Positions 41,226 to 50,284 of a stretch of DNA of 64,000 bases are shown one piece after another. The position numbers and the translations under genes are program-made. Position 1 is the stretch's first letter, and every line of letters starts with the position of its first letter. The notes under the pieces were generated by a model. That model searched no databases and was not told the origin of the DNA. It worked only from the letters and a program-made list of their open reading frames with translations. Origin of the DNA: Prorocentrum cordatum (taxonomy: Eukaryota > Sar > Dinophyceae > Prorocentrales > Prorocentraceae); NCBI GenBank assembly GCA_963575745.1, contig CAUYUJ010018305.1, positions 490,357-554,356 on the forward strand. The letters are read 5' to 3'.

Positions 41226-41978
41226 TCTTGGCGCCTCTGGGGGCCTCCTGGAGACCTTCTTCGGAAAGGTCGCCCCAGAGCGTGCCGCTCCCGAGCGCGC
41301 TCTGGAACGGCTGCGGCGGCCAACACGTCCTCCAGACCCGCAGGCTTTCAGAGGTTTCTGAGGTTGGCCCTCGCCCGAGCGTCTGCCCTCATCTGCTTCT
41401 GTCCTACCCTGCTCCTCCTCCTCCTCCTGCTCCCTTCCCCGCTCCCTGTTCCTCCCTCCTTCTCCTTCTCATTCTCCTCCTTCTTCTTCTTCTTCTTCTT
41501 CTTCTTCTTCTTCTTTTTATGGGGTCGTCTCCAGGAGGCTTGTGCGTGTTCCCCCCGCCAACAGGGCCCTGGATGTGGGAAGTCTGCGCGTGGTGCTTCT
41601 TGGATGTAAGCTTGGTTTTTCTCGTATGTAGGGAGAGAGAGACTGGGTCCGATAGTTCTTTGCGCTGCTTTGCGTTGCTGTGCTTTGCTTTGCTTTGCTT
41701 TGCTTTGTCTTCTTCTTCTTCTTCTTGCTATTGTTCTTGTTTTTGGTCTTATTATTATTGTTCTTGTTCTTGATCTAATTCTTATTGTTCTTGCATGTGT
41801 GCCTCTCGTCGCGCTCGCTCCCAGAAACCCCCATCAGGTGAGCGTGCCCAGGCGCCGTGGGAGGCCAACTGCCCACCGACACCCGTCACCCGACGCCCTT
41901 GAGGAGCCACGGCGTCGTGGCAGCAGGAAGCCCCGGAGCTGCGCGTCGACCCTCCCGTGGGCCCCGAGACTCTTAGGC
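41226..41978. other. Non-genic stretch with pyrimidine repeats
   Basis: TTC triplets at 41480-41516, a TGCTT pentamer run at 41663-41707 and degenerate TTCTTCTTG/TTATT at 41708-41790. The remainder is unique, with no gene recognised. Confidence 0.55.
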
Positions 41979-42316
41979 TCAAGTCGGGCCTGTCCCTCTA
42001 CAGGAGGCATGTTCCCAAGTAGTCCAAAACATAGCCTGGGGACGATTGTTTTCCTAATTTTGGCTACTGCTGAACATTTTCGGGGGTATTTTTTAACATT
42101 TTTCGTCGAAGATCCGCCTGTACAGTCAACCCGCATAGTAAGGATGTGCAACCTTACCAAGGGTACCCTTGCATCCTTGCCCCTTCGTCCCATCCTTAGC
42201 GACTTTCGCTGGCCAGCCTTGTTCGAAAAACGTTAACATGGGCCTCCAAGGCCCTTGCATCCTTACCGCGCATCCTTATGATACGGGTTGACTGTAGGGG
42301 GACATGCCCGACCTAA
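41979..42316 (+). mobile_element. MITE-A copy 3, interrupted by a MITE-B insertion
   Basis: Left end TCAAGTCGGGCCTGTCCCTC, right end GGACATGCCCGACCTAA. Target duplications TCTTAGGC (41971-41978) and TCTTAGAC (42317-42324) agree at 7 of 8. With the nested MITE-B and one TA removed, the element is about 164 bp, the same as copy 1. Confidence 0.9.
42123..42294 (+). mobile_element. MITE-B copy 1 (172 bp), nested in MITE-A
   Basis: CAGTCAACCCGCATAGTAAG at the left and the inverted CTTATGATACGGGTTGACTG at the right form TIRs of about 27 bp with 3-4 mismatches. TA lies on each side (42121-42122, 42295-42296), consistent with a Tc1/mariner-type TA target duplication. It interrupts the right TIR of the MITE-A copy. 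Confidence 0.9.
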
Positions 42317-42323
42317 TCTTAGA

Positions 42324-42701
42324 CCTCCCAGATGGGGTCCGAGCAGGTGGTTTCGGCAGCAAATCGTGGGAGCCTGGCACGTCCACGAGAGAGTCCGTCG
42401 CCAGAGTGCATTCGCGTGCGCCAGCGTCTGGCAGTTGCTGAGCAGGCGCCGATCCAGCGTCGGCCAGCGTCGATCAGCGCCGATTGGCGTCGACTAGCGT
42501 CGGTTAGCGTCGATTCGCAAGAGCCAGCCAGATGGTATGGGAGGCTTCCGTGAGTTGCCACCGAAGATGGGCTCGGCGGGTCGCGCCGCATCGCCGATGC
42601 GGCTCGATGTGGAGCTCGATTTTCTCCACGCCGACGTCGCCGTTGCGCCAGCGATGCGGCACGATCTTCCGACCCCATCTGCTCGGACCCCATTTGGGAG
42701 G
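42324..42701. repeat. Foldback family G, copy 2 (378 bp)
   Basis: The left end CCTCCCAGATGGGGTCCGAG (then CAG) and the right end CTGCTCGGACCCCATTTGGG (then AGG) pair at 22 of 23 positions. The centre has GTCGGCCAGCGTCGATCAGC words and CGCATCGCCGATGCGG as in copy 1. It abuts the 3' target duplication of MITE-A copy 3. Confidence 0.85.
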
Positions 42702-43174
42702 CCTCTGGAGCCAGGCAGGAGAAGGGGCGCCGTGCTTCTTGCCGCGACGCCCTGACATCAGGTCCCTCCCCTCCCAGGCCAGACTTCAGAGGAGCAAAAG
42801 CTCACGAGAATGATACGTTCCAAGTTTTCCACTACTCCCACAATTTCCAATATCTCCGAGTGTCCCACGCGGGCTGCAGAAACAGGGGCCGCTAGATACT
42901 CCAGAATCCCTGGAACGTGTGCTGAGCCAGTCGTATCGTGACAGCACTCTCCTCCTGAGACATGCGCTCAGGGTTAGCCCCTGGGCCCTGCCAGACACTC
43001 TCCGGACCTGCTCCCCGAGCCGCTGCCAGAGCGAGGATGGCCCCCGAAGCCCGAAGGCCGTCGAGAAGCAGGCCTTCAGAGGCCGGCCGAACATTCACAG
43101 GATGAGGGGGTTGTCCGCGGTGCTCGTTCCCGTGCGTGGGCCCCCGGACCTCCCGAGCCCTCCTCGGGTTCGGA
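42702..43174. other. Non-genic stretch
   Basis: Unique sequence. GCCTTCAGAGGCCGGCC near 43070 resembles other repeat fragments, but nothing is assignable. Confidence 0.4.
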
Positions 43175-43335
43175 GGTTGATAGACCTCCTACCCTGACAC
43201 GTCGATTAGTGAATTGGCCGTTTTCCGTTCGCGAGAGGGCGTCGCGGCCGCCATTTTTGCGGGTCCAGGTCCGCCGGTTTTGGTCCGAGGCCGTTTTCAC
43301 TAAAGGGTGGTATACTAGAGGGAGTTTTGTCCAAC
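43175..43335 (+). repeat. Element J, copy 1 (~161 bp)
   Basis: ATTGGCCGTTTTCCGTTCGC, GAGAGGGCGTCGCGGCCG, GCGGGTCCAGGTCCG and GAGGCCGTTTTCA(C)TAAAGG match 48717-48874 along their length. The terminal inverted repeat is weaker here than in copy 2. Confidence 0.75.
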
Positions 43336-43539
43336 GCCGAAGGGTGCGGGCGTCTCACCGCGGATCGCTATCTGGTGGTCCCGAGGGCCGCAGCGGGCCA
43401 CCACACACGCGGAGAGCGAGGGCACGCCGATGTTGGCTGCGTGTCTTTGCTGTCTTCTGTCAGTCTTTGCTGGTGCTTGTTGTCTGCGGCTCTGGAGGCC
43501 TCTGGAGGCCTCCTCCGGTCCCCCCGGAGCCCGAAGACC

Positions 43540-43791
43540 GGGTTGACCCCAAAGGGGGTCCAGCGACAGGGGGGTGGTGCCATAGATTCGGTGCAGTAGC
43601 TTTGTGGGGTTGCACTACATGTGGGGCGTGCAATACATTTCGGGGCGCAGATGTATTGCTGGATTTTCGCGTGCAATGCATTACTTGCAATGCAATGCAA
43701 TACAATTCTCCGGCGCAGAACATTTGCAATACAATTGCCCCAAATCTATGGCACCACCCCCTTTGAGCTGGACCCCCTTTTGGGTCACCCC
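43540..43791. repeat. Foldback family F (252 bp, ~50-bp arms)
   Basis: Left CGGGTTGACCCCAAAGGGGG, TCCAGC, GGGTGGTGCCATAGATT is answered by AATCTATGGCACCACCC, GCTGGACC and CCCTTTTGGGTCACCCCG. By eye more than 40 of about 50 arm positions pair. The loop is rich in GCAATGCAATACA words. No certain target duplication (CCCGAAGAC versus CCCGAAAGA). Confidence 0.8.
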
Positions 43792-45289
43792 GAAAGAAGG
43801 GCACGAGCCTCCCGGGCCCGATGGAGGCAAGGAAGCATCGAGCCGGAGAATTAGTTTTTGTTTGTTCTTTTTTGTTTGTTTGTTCTCTCTCTCTCTCTCT
43901 CTCTCTCTCTTTCGACTAGACGTAAGAGTTACCTTTCGCCGGAGTGACCCTTGGTGCCGGCACGGATGGGCCCCCAGGTGGCTGAAAACGAAGCAGGAGC
44001 AGCGGCTTGCGCGCCCAGGTTTGGTCCCCCCGCGGCCACCAAAAAGCCGCGCACCAAAGGTCACTCTTACCCGGGGTCACTCTTGCGTGTAGCCGACTCT
44101 TGCAGCTCTGGGTGCGTCTGAGCGGCCGCTTCTGGGCCCTGGAGGCCGTCAGACGTCCAGCTGCTCCAACTGCTCGGTGCGTGGGCCCCCGAGACCACTT
44201 CTCTCTCTCTCTCTATATATAGGGCTGTTTTTTTTCGTCCCGAGTCGTTTTTTCACGCTCCCGGAGCCCGGCGAGGGCCCCCAGAGTCCGAAAACGGAGA
44301 AAACCGCCTGCTCCGATTTTCTTGGAGCGTCGGATCTCAGGGGCCGTCAGATGGAAAAGCAGGCCTCGTGGAAGGGGTCGCGAGTCGGCCGGGCGGTACA
44401 GTCGGCTTCGATAACGCTGTAGGTCGACCCTGCCGAATCAAGGATAGCATGGTATCCTGTTTTTCGCGTCTCGTGCTCTCTGCCTTCCCGGGGCAGTGTG
44501 ACCATCGGAAGGGTCTTGTGTCCCGTCGCGTGTCCTGTGCAAGAGCGAGTTCGAGTGTGACAGGGTGTGGGCACCTGACGGTGGGCGAAGCGAGGTGCGC
44601 TTTTCCAGCATCTCTGCGCGCGGGTCTGCAGTTCTTCCTACGACCCTCCGCGGAACCTGCCGCGAGTTCTTCTGCATTGCCCCGCCCCCCTCCCTTTTTT
44701 CAGTGCTCCATGGCGCGCGCAGCGCGGTCTGCGGGCTCCGAGGCACAGGAACTCCGCCAGTCTCTGGCACCCTGTGAGAACTTCGGGGCCTGGGGGCGCC
44801 GACGCGTTGCTGTGAACATCCAGGAGGGAACAAACACACAGACACAAATCATCGTCGATTCCCGAGAAAATATGGGAAAATATGGGAAGCGGGGGGGAAG
44901 ACGAAGACCCCCCAAATATGGGAAAATATGTGGAGTCGTTTTATTTGTGTGTATTTACTTGTGTGCCCTGGGGCCCCTTTGATCATGTGCCCCAGCTGTC
45001 GCTGCTTGGCGCCCTTTCCCCCCCCCCTCCCCGCCTGACGTCCGTCCCTACGGCTGCCAGAGGCCCGGCCCCGCGAGGGCCTGACGTCCGGCCCCGCGAG
45101 GCCCTGCCAGAGGCCCGGCCCCCCCCCCGCCTGACGTCCGTCCCTACGGCTGCCCAGACGTCCGACGTCCTGAGTCTTTCCGCACGGCCCCCCGCCAGGA
45201 GTCCCGACCCCGCGGGGTCCATTTCGATCCGATCGGTCCGGGCCGGTCTCGATGCGGGCCGGCCCGGTCCGATTCGATATTCCGATGTT
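43792..45289. other. Non-genic stretch with a (TC)n run and CCGAT-rich end
   Basis: (TC)n at 43886-43912 and 44199-44216. 44020-44180 is weakly like repeat H. 44870-44930 contains ATATGGGAAAATATG-type words four times. 45030-45170 contains a ~90-bp direct repeat (CCTGACGTCCGTCCCTACGG twice), and 45215-45285 has CCGATTCGATATTCCGA words. The 204-codon frame at 44368-44982 has ordinary composition but no recognised homology. Confidence 0.45.
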
Positions 45290-45484
45290 CGGCGGCGAGC
45301 GAGGGGAGGGGAAGCGAGAAGGAGGAGGCCTTCTCAGAAGGCTCGGGAGTCTCCAGGCCCTCTGAGAAGTCTTCTCAGCCTTCCCCGAAGACAAGAATAA
45401 CTTCAAGGCGCGAGGGCTTCTGAGAAGTCCCGCCGCCTTCTGAGAAGGCCTTCTCCTTCTCATTTCCCCCCTCGCTCGCCGCCG
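45290..45484. repeat. Foldback family D, copy 2 (195 bp)
   Basis: CGGCGGCGAGCGAGGGGAGG through GAGGCCTTCTCAGAAGG pairs with the right end over about 50 bp, about 85-90% matched by eye. TCCGATTC(C)GATATTCCGA occurs just outside both ends in the same orientation, a possible long target duplication or pre-existing repeat. Confidence 0.85.
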
Positions 45485-45524
45485 ACAATCCGATTCCGAT
45501 ATTCCGACGATCGATGCCGGCCAG

Positions 45525-45753
45525 TTGCTTTTTTTTTTTTTTTTGTTTTTCTTTTTTTTTTTTGTCTTTTTTCTTGTTGTTCTTTTTTTCTTTTTTCTTT
45601 TTTTGCTTTTTTTTTCTGTTTTTTTTTTTTTTTTGTTTTTTTTCTTGTTTTTTTTTTGTTGTCTTTCGTTTTTTTTGTTTTATTTTTTTTTTTTTTTTTT
45701 TTCTTTTTTTTTTTTGTTTTTCTTTTGTTTTTTTTTTTTTCTTTTTTTTTGCG
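45525..45753 (+). repeat. T-rich tract
   Basis: About 230 bp of T with isolated G, C and TTG/TTC interruptions, in an otherwise GC-rich region. Its Phe-rich and Lys-rich frames are artefacts. Confidence 0.95.
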
Positions 45754-46190
45754 TGGCGCTGTCGGGCCTCCCGGCGCAGCCGGTCGGACCAATGTCGGCT
45801 CCGTGCCGGTGCGGCCCGATCCGACGCCCGTGCCGATGCGATCCGACGTCCCGATGCGATGCTGATTGGTGCTGCCCCTTCCCCAGGGCCGGCTTCTCAT
45901 CTCGGCGGCGAGCGAGGGGGGGAAACGAGAAGGAGAAGGCCTTCTCAGAGGGCGGCGGGGCTGCTCAGAAGCCCTCGCGCCCTCGAGAAGCTGCTTGTGC
46001 CTTCTGAGAAGCCCCGGCCCTCACCACCCACCAAACCACCCCAACCCAACCTGAAGGCCCCAATTCATCCTCGATTTCCAGTTGGGGGGGGGTCGTGGAA
46101 CATCGAGAAAACACATATGGAACCCGTACCCCCCCCAACCCGAAGTTCGGGTCTTCGGGTTGGGTTGGGGTGGTCTGGGACGTAGTCAGC
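45754..46190. repeat. Half copy of foldback D followed by foldback E copy 2
   Basis: 45903-46018 begins CGGCGGCGAGCGAGGGGGGG and continues with GAGAAGGCCTTCTCAGAGGG but has no right TIR. 46022-46187 is foldback E: ACCACCCCAACCCAACC on the left, GGTTGGGTTGGGGTGGT on the right, collinear with 31727-31916. Confidence 0.7.
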
Positions 46191-46682
46191 CCCTGCGCAC
46201 CTCCCCCCCCGAGCGCGCCGCCAGTCCTCCCGAGCCGTTTCCCTGACGCCCCCCCAGGGGGGGCCCGAGGCCGAGCCCCTGGGGGCAGGCACGGGCGAGC
46301 CGTTCCCGCATGCTGTTGCGGTGGGGACCCATGCCGGGCAACGCCCTGCTGGCCTCCAGGGCGCGCTGGGTTGTCTCGGGTCTCGACGGTTTCGCGATGG
46401 GGGGCGTGACGTCCCCACGCCAAGAAGCAAGGGACGTCCTGGGGTCTCAGGGTTGGGTTTCTCGTGGAAGGTTTCTCGTGGACTGGCCTCCACTTTTTTT
46501 TTTTTTTTTGTTTCTATCTCTCTCTCTCTTTTTTTCCTGGGTTCAAGGCGTGCGCAGTCTGGGCTTCGGGTGGTTGGTGAAAGTCGTGCCTCCGGCGGGC
46601 GGTCGGGACGCTCCGGCTGGGCAGAGCCCCGGAGCGCTCACGGCGAGGCGGAGCTGCTGGAAGGCAGCCCGAGGCTGCAATA
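46191..46682. other. Non-genic stretch
   Basis: GC-rich unique sequence, a T run at 46493-46509 and TC run at 46516-46530, then a weak reversed repeat H segment near 46630-46680 (GGCGGAGCTGCTGGAAGGCA). No gene is recognised. Confidence 0.4.
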
Positions 46683-46900
46683 CCTTTCCTTTCTGGGAAC
46701 TGACGAACACCCATCGGTCGTTGAAGGTAGGTATTTTTGGAGTCCCAGCTTCCAGTCTACTTTGAGTGCCTTCATACTTCAATGATCGAGTGGCTTCCCC
46801 TGTTCCGTCCTCTTTAGGGGACGGGCGGACACCCAATCTATTTTCAACGCCTTCCTACTTCATGTTTCTACCTTCTTCCTCCGACCGATGGGTACGTCCG
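46683..46900 (+). repeat. Dispersed repeat K, copy 1 (unoccupied MITE-A site)
   Basis: GGTAGGTATTTTTGGA, AATGATCGAGTGGCTTCCCC, CGTCCTCTTTAGGGG, GGGCGGACACCCAA and CTTCATGTTTC match 48115-48290. Where copy 2 carries MITE-A copy 6 between two 8-bp repeats, this copy has a single ACCTTCTT (46870-46877) and then continues CCTCCGACCGATGGG. Confidence 0.85.
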
Positions 46901-47043
46901 AAAGCTTCGAACCTTCGAGTTGGAAAACCTCCGAGCTCCCCCCCAGGCAGGGACCTGGATGCCTGAGCTCCCCCTGGCAGGCGGGAGGTAGAGCGGTGGG
47001 ACCCTCTCCGCGCGGGCGGGCCTCTGGAAGCTCATGTCTGCCG
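46901..47043. other. Unique spacer
   Basis: No recognisable feature apart from GAGCTCCCCC appearing twice. Confidence 0.35.
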
Positions 47044-47131
47044 TCAAGTCGGGCGTGTCTTTCTTCATGAGGAAAATGCGAGATTAGTCAAACTATTGTC
47101 AGGGGACGGTTTTTTGACATGCCCGACCGAA
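47044..47131 (+). mobile_element. MITE-A copy 4, internally deleted (88 bp)
   Basis: Left end TCAAGTCGGGCGTGTC; family motif AGGGGACGGTTTTTTGAC; then directly ATGCCCGACCGAA, so the centre and inner right TIR are missing. Flanks GTCTGCCG and GTCTAGAG agree at only 5 of 8. Confidence 0.7.
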
Positions 47132-47143
47132 GTCTAGAGTCTA

Positions 47144-47282
47144 CAGTCAGCCCCCTTACATCCTTGCCTCCTCGGCCCATCCTTGACCACTTCCGTTCAC
47201 CGCGCCCCACTCAAAAAGCTTCGAAGCGGGCTCCCAAGGCCCTCGCATCCTTCTCGCGCATCCTCACGATAGGGGCCGACCG
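47144..47282 (+). mobile_element. MITE-B copy 2, diverged (139 bp)
   Basis: CAGTCAGCCCCCTTACATCC, CCCATCCTTGACCACTTCCG, CTCCCAAGGCCCTCGCATCC and CATCCTCACGATAGGGGCCG are collinear with 42123-42294. TA precedes it; CG follows where TA is expected, so the right terminus has decayed. Confidence 0.8.
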
Positions 47283-47473
47283 CGTGTGCTTTTTGCCGTG
47301 CGAGCCGTGCCTCGTCTTCAAGACGCCGGGCCCCGAGCTCCGACGGTCGCTCGAGCAAGATCGATCTCTCATGGCCCTCGGGGCCCGAGACGGGGCGAAC
47401 TTCTGCCGTCGGCGGCGAGGCACAGGCGGTCCGCTGCAGCGTGTGGCAATTCGGGGCAGCCGGACGGCCAGTT
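47283..47473. other. Unique spacer, partly like repeat H
   Basis: TCTTCAAGACGCCGGGCCCC and GACGGTCGCTCGAG resemble 47931-47968. No gene is recognised. Confidence 0.4.
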
Positions 47474-47684
47474 TTAAGGCGGGCGTGTCCCCCTACAGGG
47501 GGGATTTTCGACGAGAAATAAGAAATACCCCCAAAGTACCCCAAAAAGGTAACAAAATATTCAAAAAATAGTTCCCAGACTATTTTTTTAATTTTTTTGT
47601 TGAATTTTTTGTTGTTGATTATTTTTTGGGGTATCTTTTATTTTTCGTCGACAATCCCCCTGTACGGGGACAGGCCCGACTTAT
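47474..47684 (+). mobile_element. MITE-A copy 5 (211 bp)
   Basis: Left end TTAAGGCGGGCGTGTCCCCC, right end GGACAGGCCCGACTTAT. Target duplications GGCCAGTT (47466-47473) and GGCTAGTT (47685-47692) agree at 7 of 8. The AT-rich centre is longer than in other copies. Confidence 0.85.
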
Positions 47685-48114
47685 GGCTAGTTGGCCGGCA
47701 TGCAGAGAGGGACAAAGACGAGGGCGGCCGCGCGGAGGGAGGGGGGAGGAAATAACACAAAAGTGGAAAGGGGTCGAGCATGACCCCGGTGGGAGAACGC
47801 TGCGATGCAAGGATCTCAGGGGATGCGCTGAGGGCTGTGTTTCCTGGGTTTCGATGGTTTTCTTGGTTTTCGATTGTTTCCTTGGGTTTCGATGGGTTTC
47901 TTTTGGTTGTTCGAGCTTTCTGTTTTTTCTTCAAGACGCTGGACCCTGAGATCTGACGGTCGCTCGAGACAAGCACGCCCGGTGCGAGAACACTGCGACG
48001 CCAGGATCTCAGGGGGTGTGCCGAGGGCTGCACACCACCACCGTGCCCGGCCTGGGCCGTCCTGGCCCCCGGCATGGTGCAGAGGCCCTCCTGGCCTCGG
48101 CCAGGAGGGCGTGT
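47685..48114. repeat. Short direct duplication region
   Basis: GAGAACGCTGCGATGCAAGG then ATCTCAGGGGATG (about 47791) recurs as GAGAACACTGCGACGCCAGG then ATCTCAGGGGGTG (about 47979), a ~190-bp step. TGGTTTTC/TTGGGTTTCGATGG words lie between. No gene is recognised. Confidence 0.6.
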
Positions 48115-48475
48115 AAGGAGTGCCCGTCTGTCGTTGGAGGTAGGTATTTTTGGAACCCCAGGTTCCAGTCCACTTCGTGAGCGCCTGACTACTTCACAAT
48201 GATCGAGTGGCTTCCCCATTTCCGTCCTCTTTAGGGGGCGGGCGGACACCCAACCTACTTGCAGCGCCTTCCTCCTTCATGTTTCAACCTACTTTTAAGT
48301 CGGGCACGTCCCTCTACAGTAGAAGAAATAATAAAATATGAAATAATCCCAGGACGATCTTTCGACTATTTCCGATTTTCTATTGGATTTTTTTGGAATA
48401 TTTTTCATCATTCGTCCAACATCCGCCCGTACGAGGACACGCCCGACCTACGCCTACTTCGTCCGACCGATGGGT
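48115..48475 (+). repeat. Dispersed repeat K, copy 2, carrying MITE-A copy 6
   Basis: Collinear with 46683-46900 up to GTTTCAACCTACTT, then MITE-A, then GCCTACTTCGTCCGACCGATGGG, where the similarity to copy 1 resumes. Confidence 0.85.
48295..48451 (+). mobile_element. MITE-A copy 6 (157 bp)
   Basis: Left end TTAAGTCGGGCACGTCCCTC, right end GGACACGCCCGACCTAC. Target duplications ACCTACTT (48287-48294) and GCCTACTT (48452-48459). Its absence from the paralogous repeat at 46870 confirms both boundaries. Confidence 0.93.
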
Positions 48476-48579
48476 GAGGGCCAGGTCAGGGCCCAGGGTG
48501 GCCCTGGCCTCGAACGGTGTCGTTGCTTTCTATGCCCCTCTGAGTACTGGACGTGCGGGGGAGGGACAGGGTGGAATAG
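48476..48579. other. Unique spacer
   Basis: Nothing recognisable. Confidence 0.35.
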
Positions 48580-48960
48580 CTGGCCACGCGCAGAGGCGGG
48601 TCTGGGGGCGAGGGGAAGTCTTCGTAGAAGGAGGCCGCTTCTCAGAAGGCGCGGGCCTGACATACGGACATATTTGTGTGTATGTGTATATATATATATA
48701 CACATATAGATTCGGGGGTGGACAGACCTCTTTCCCAGGCGTCGATTAGGGAATTGGCCGTTTTCGGTTCGCGAGAGGGCGTCGCGGCCGTCATTTTGCG
48801 GGTCCAGGTCCGTCGGTTCCGGTCCCAGGCCGTTTTCATTAAAGGGTGCTCTCTTAAAGGGAGGTTTGTCCACCGCCGATAGATAAGGTCCGCGCCTTCT
48901 AAGAAGCAGGGGTGCTTCTCAGAAGCCATCCTCCTCCCCCTAACACCCTCTGCGCGTGGC
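48580..48960. repeat. Foldback family C, copy 3, with element J nested
   Basis: Arms at 48580-48655 and 48885-48960 (GCCACGCGCAGAGG ... CTTCTCAGAAGGCGCGGGCC; GGTCCGCGCCTTCTAAGAAG ... CCTCTGCGCGTGGC) match copies 1 and 2. They are separated by a TA/GT-rich patch and element J (48717-48874). TGGAATAG lies immediately outside both ends (48572-48579, 48961-48968), an exact 8-bp target duplication. Confidence 0.85.
48717..48874 (+). mobile_element. Element J, copy 2 (158 bp), nested in foldback C
   Basis: GGTGGACAGACCTC at the left and GAGGTTTGTCCACC at the right pair at 13 of 14 positions. The body matches 43175-43335. No target duplication is certain. Confidence 0.8.
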
Positions 48961-48964
48961 TGGA

Positions 48965-49437
48965 ATAGGCTCTCGGGGGGAATGCGTCGACCCCCGACCG
49001 CACATTCATCTGCGATAGGTGCCCCATAGCCCTCCCCGCCCAGGAACGTGCGGATTCGCTATGGGGGACTTGTTTCCGATAACTGAATATATGTATATAT
49101 GTATATATATACTTCTATGTATATCTATACATACTATTATATACATAATATATATATGTATTATGTATATATGTATATATGTACGTACGTATGTATGCAT
49201 GTATGCATGTATGCATGCATGTATGTATGCATGTATGCATATATGCATGTATGCATGTATGTATGCATGCATGTATGTATGTATGTGTGTATGCATGCAT
49301 GTAGATATGTCTGTATGCATGTATGTATGTATGTATGTATGCATATGCACATATATATGCATATGTATATGTATATGCATATATATATATGTATGTATGT
49401 ATGTGTATATGTATATGTATACGTATATGTATATGTG

Positions 49438-49472
<35 letters not shown>

Positions 49473-49559
49473 TTATATATTTTTACGTATACGTATATGT
49501 ATATGTATATGTATTTGTGTACGTATATGTATATGTATATATATATGTATGTGTATGTG

Positions 49560-49598
<39 letters not shown>

Positions 49599-49695
49599 GT
49601 AAATTTTTATGTATATGTATATGCTTATATGTATGTATATGTATATGTATATGTATATAGATGTATAGGTATATGCATATGTATATGTATATGTT

Positions 49696-49727
<32 letters not shown>

Positions 49728-49890
49728 CGTAGTTGTATATGTTTATGGTTGTGCATACGTTTGTGAAAATATACATGTGTATGTATGTATGCATGTATGC
49801 ATGTATGCATGCATGCATACATGAATTTATGTGTATATATATAGATATATATTTATCGGCAACATATCGCCGATTCCCAGTCGATGTTTC
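48965..49890 (+). repeat. Dispersed repeat I, copy 2, split by a ~765-bp TATG array
   Basis: 48969-49085 matches 18716-18815 (GGCTCTCGGGGGGAATGCG, TCGACCCCCGACCGC, CGCCCAGGAACGTGCGGATT). 49086-49850 is TATG/TATA/TATGCA repeats. 49855-49890 (CGGCAACATATCGCCGATTC) corresponds to the right part of copy 1. All frames in the array are artefacts. Confidence 0.8.
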
Positions 49891-50284
49891 CCCCCCTGAG
49901 CCAGTCCCCCCCTTGCGTTGAGCTCCGATTTTGCAACCAGTGGCGCTGAGCAGCGCCACAGCCCGCTGCCACCGCTCCCCCACTTCGCACTCGCTGATCC
50001 CGGCACTGTAGCTGTTCGCGTTGGGCTCCGACTCCGGAACCGTATAGTTTTTGGTGCGCATCCCCACTGTATTGCTGCCCCCTCAACCGGCACCCCCAGC
50101 AGGCAGGACGCTGCCCACCTCGCGCAGCCCCCGCCGCAGTTCCCGCCCCGGCCGCCCGGCATCCTCGCCTCGGCCCTTGGGCAGCAGGAGCAGAGGCGCC
50201 TCGCCCGGCTCAGATATCCAGTTCGGCTGCTGGGGATTGGGGGGAGTTCGTAGGTTTTCCAGCTCGAGGGGTCGTCGTCTTCTC
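49891..50284. other. Non-genic stretch
   Basis: Unique GC-rich sequence with no recognised coding signature. Confidence 0.4.

Noticed and set aside
44368-44982. 204-codon frame of ordinary composition
   Set aside because: No recognised domain or splice context, and it ends in repeated ATATGGG words; not enough support to call a gene.
45460-46007. Phe-rich and Lys-rich frames
   Set aside because: Translation of the T-rich tract at 45525-45753.
49006-50067. Tyr/Met/Cys- and His/Ile-rich frames
   Set aside because: Translation of the TATG microsatellite in all registers.
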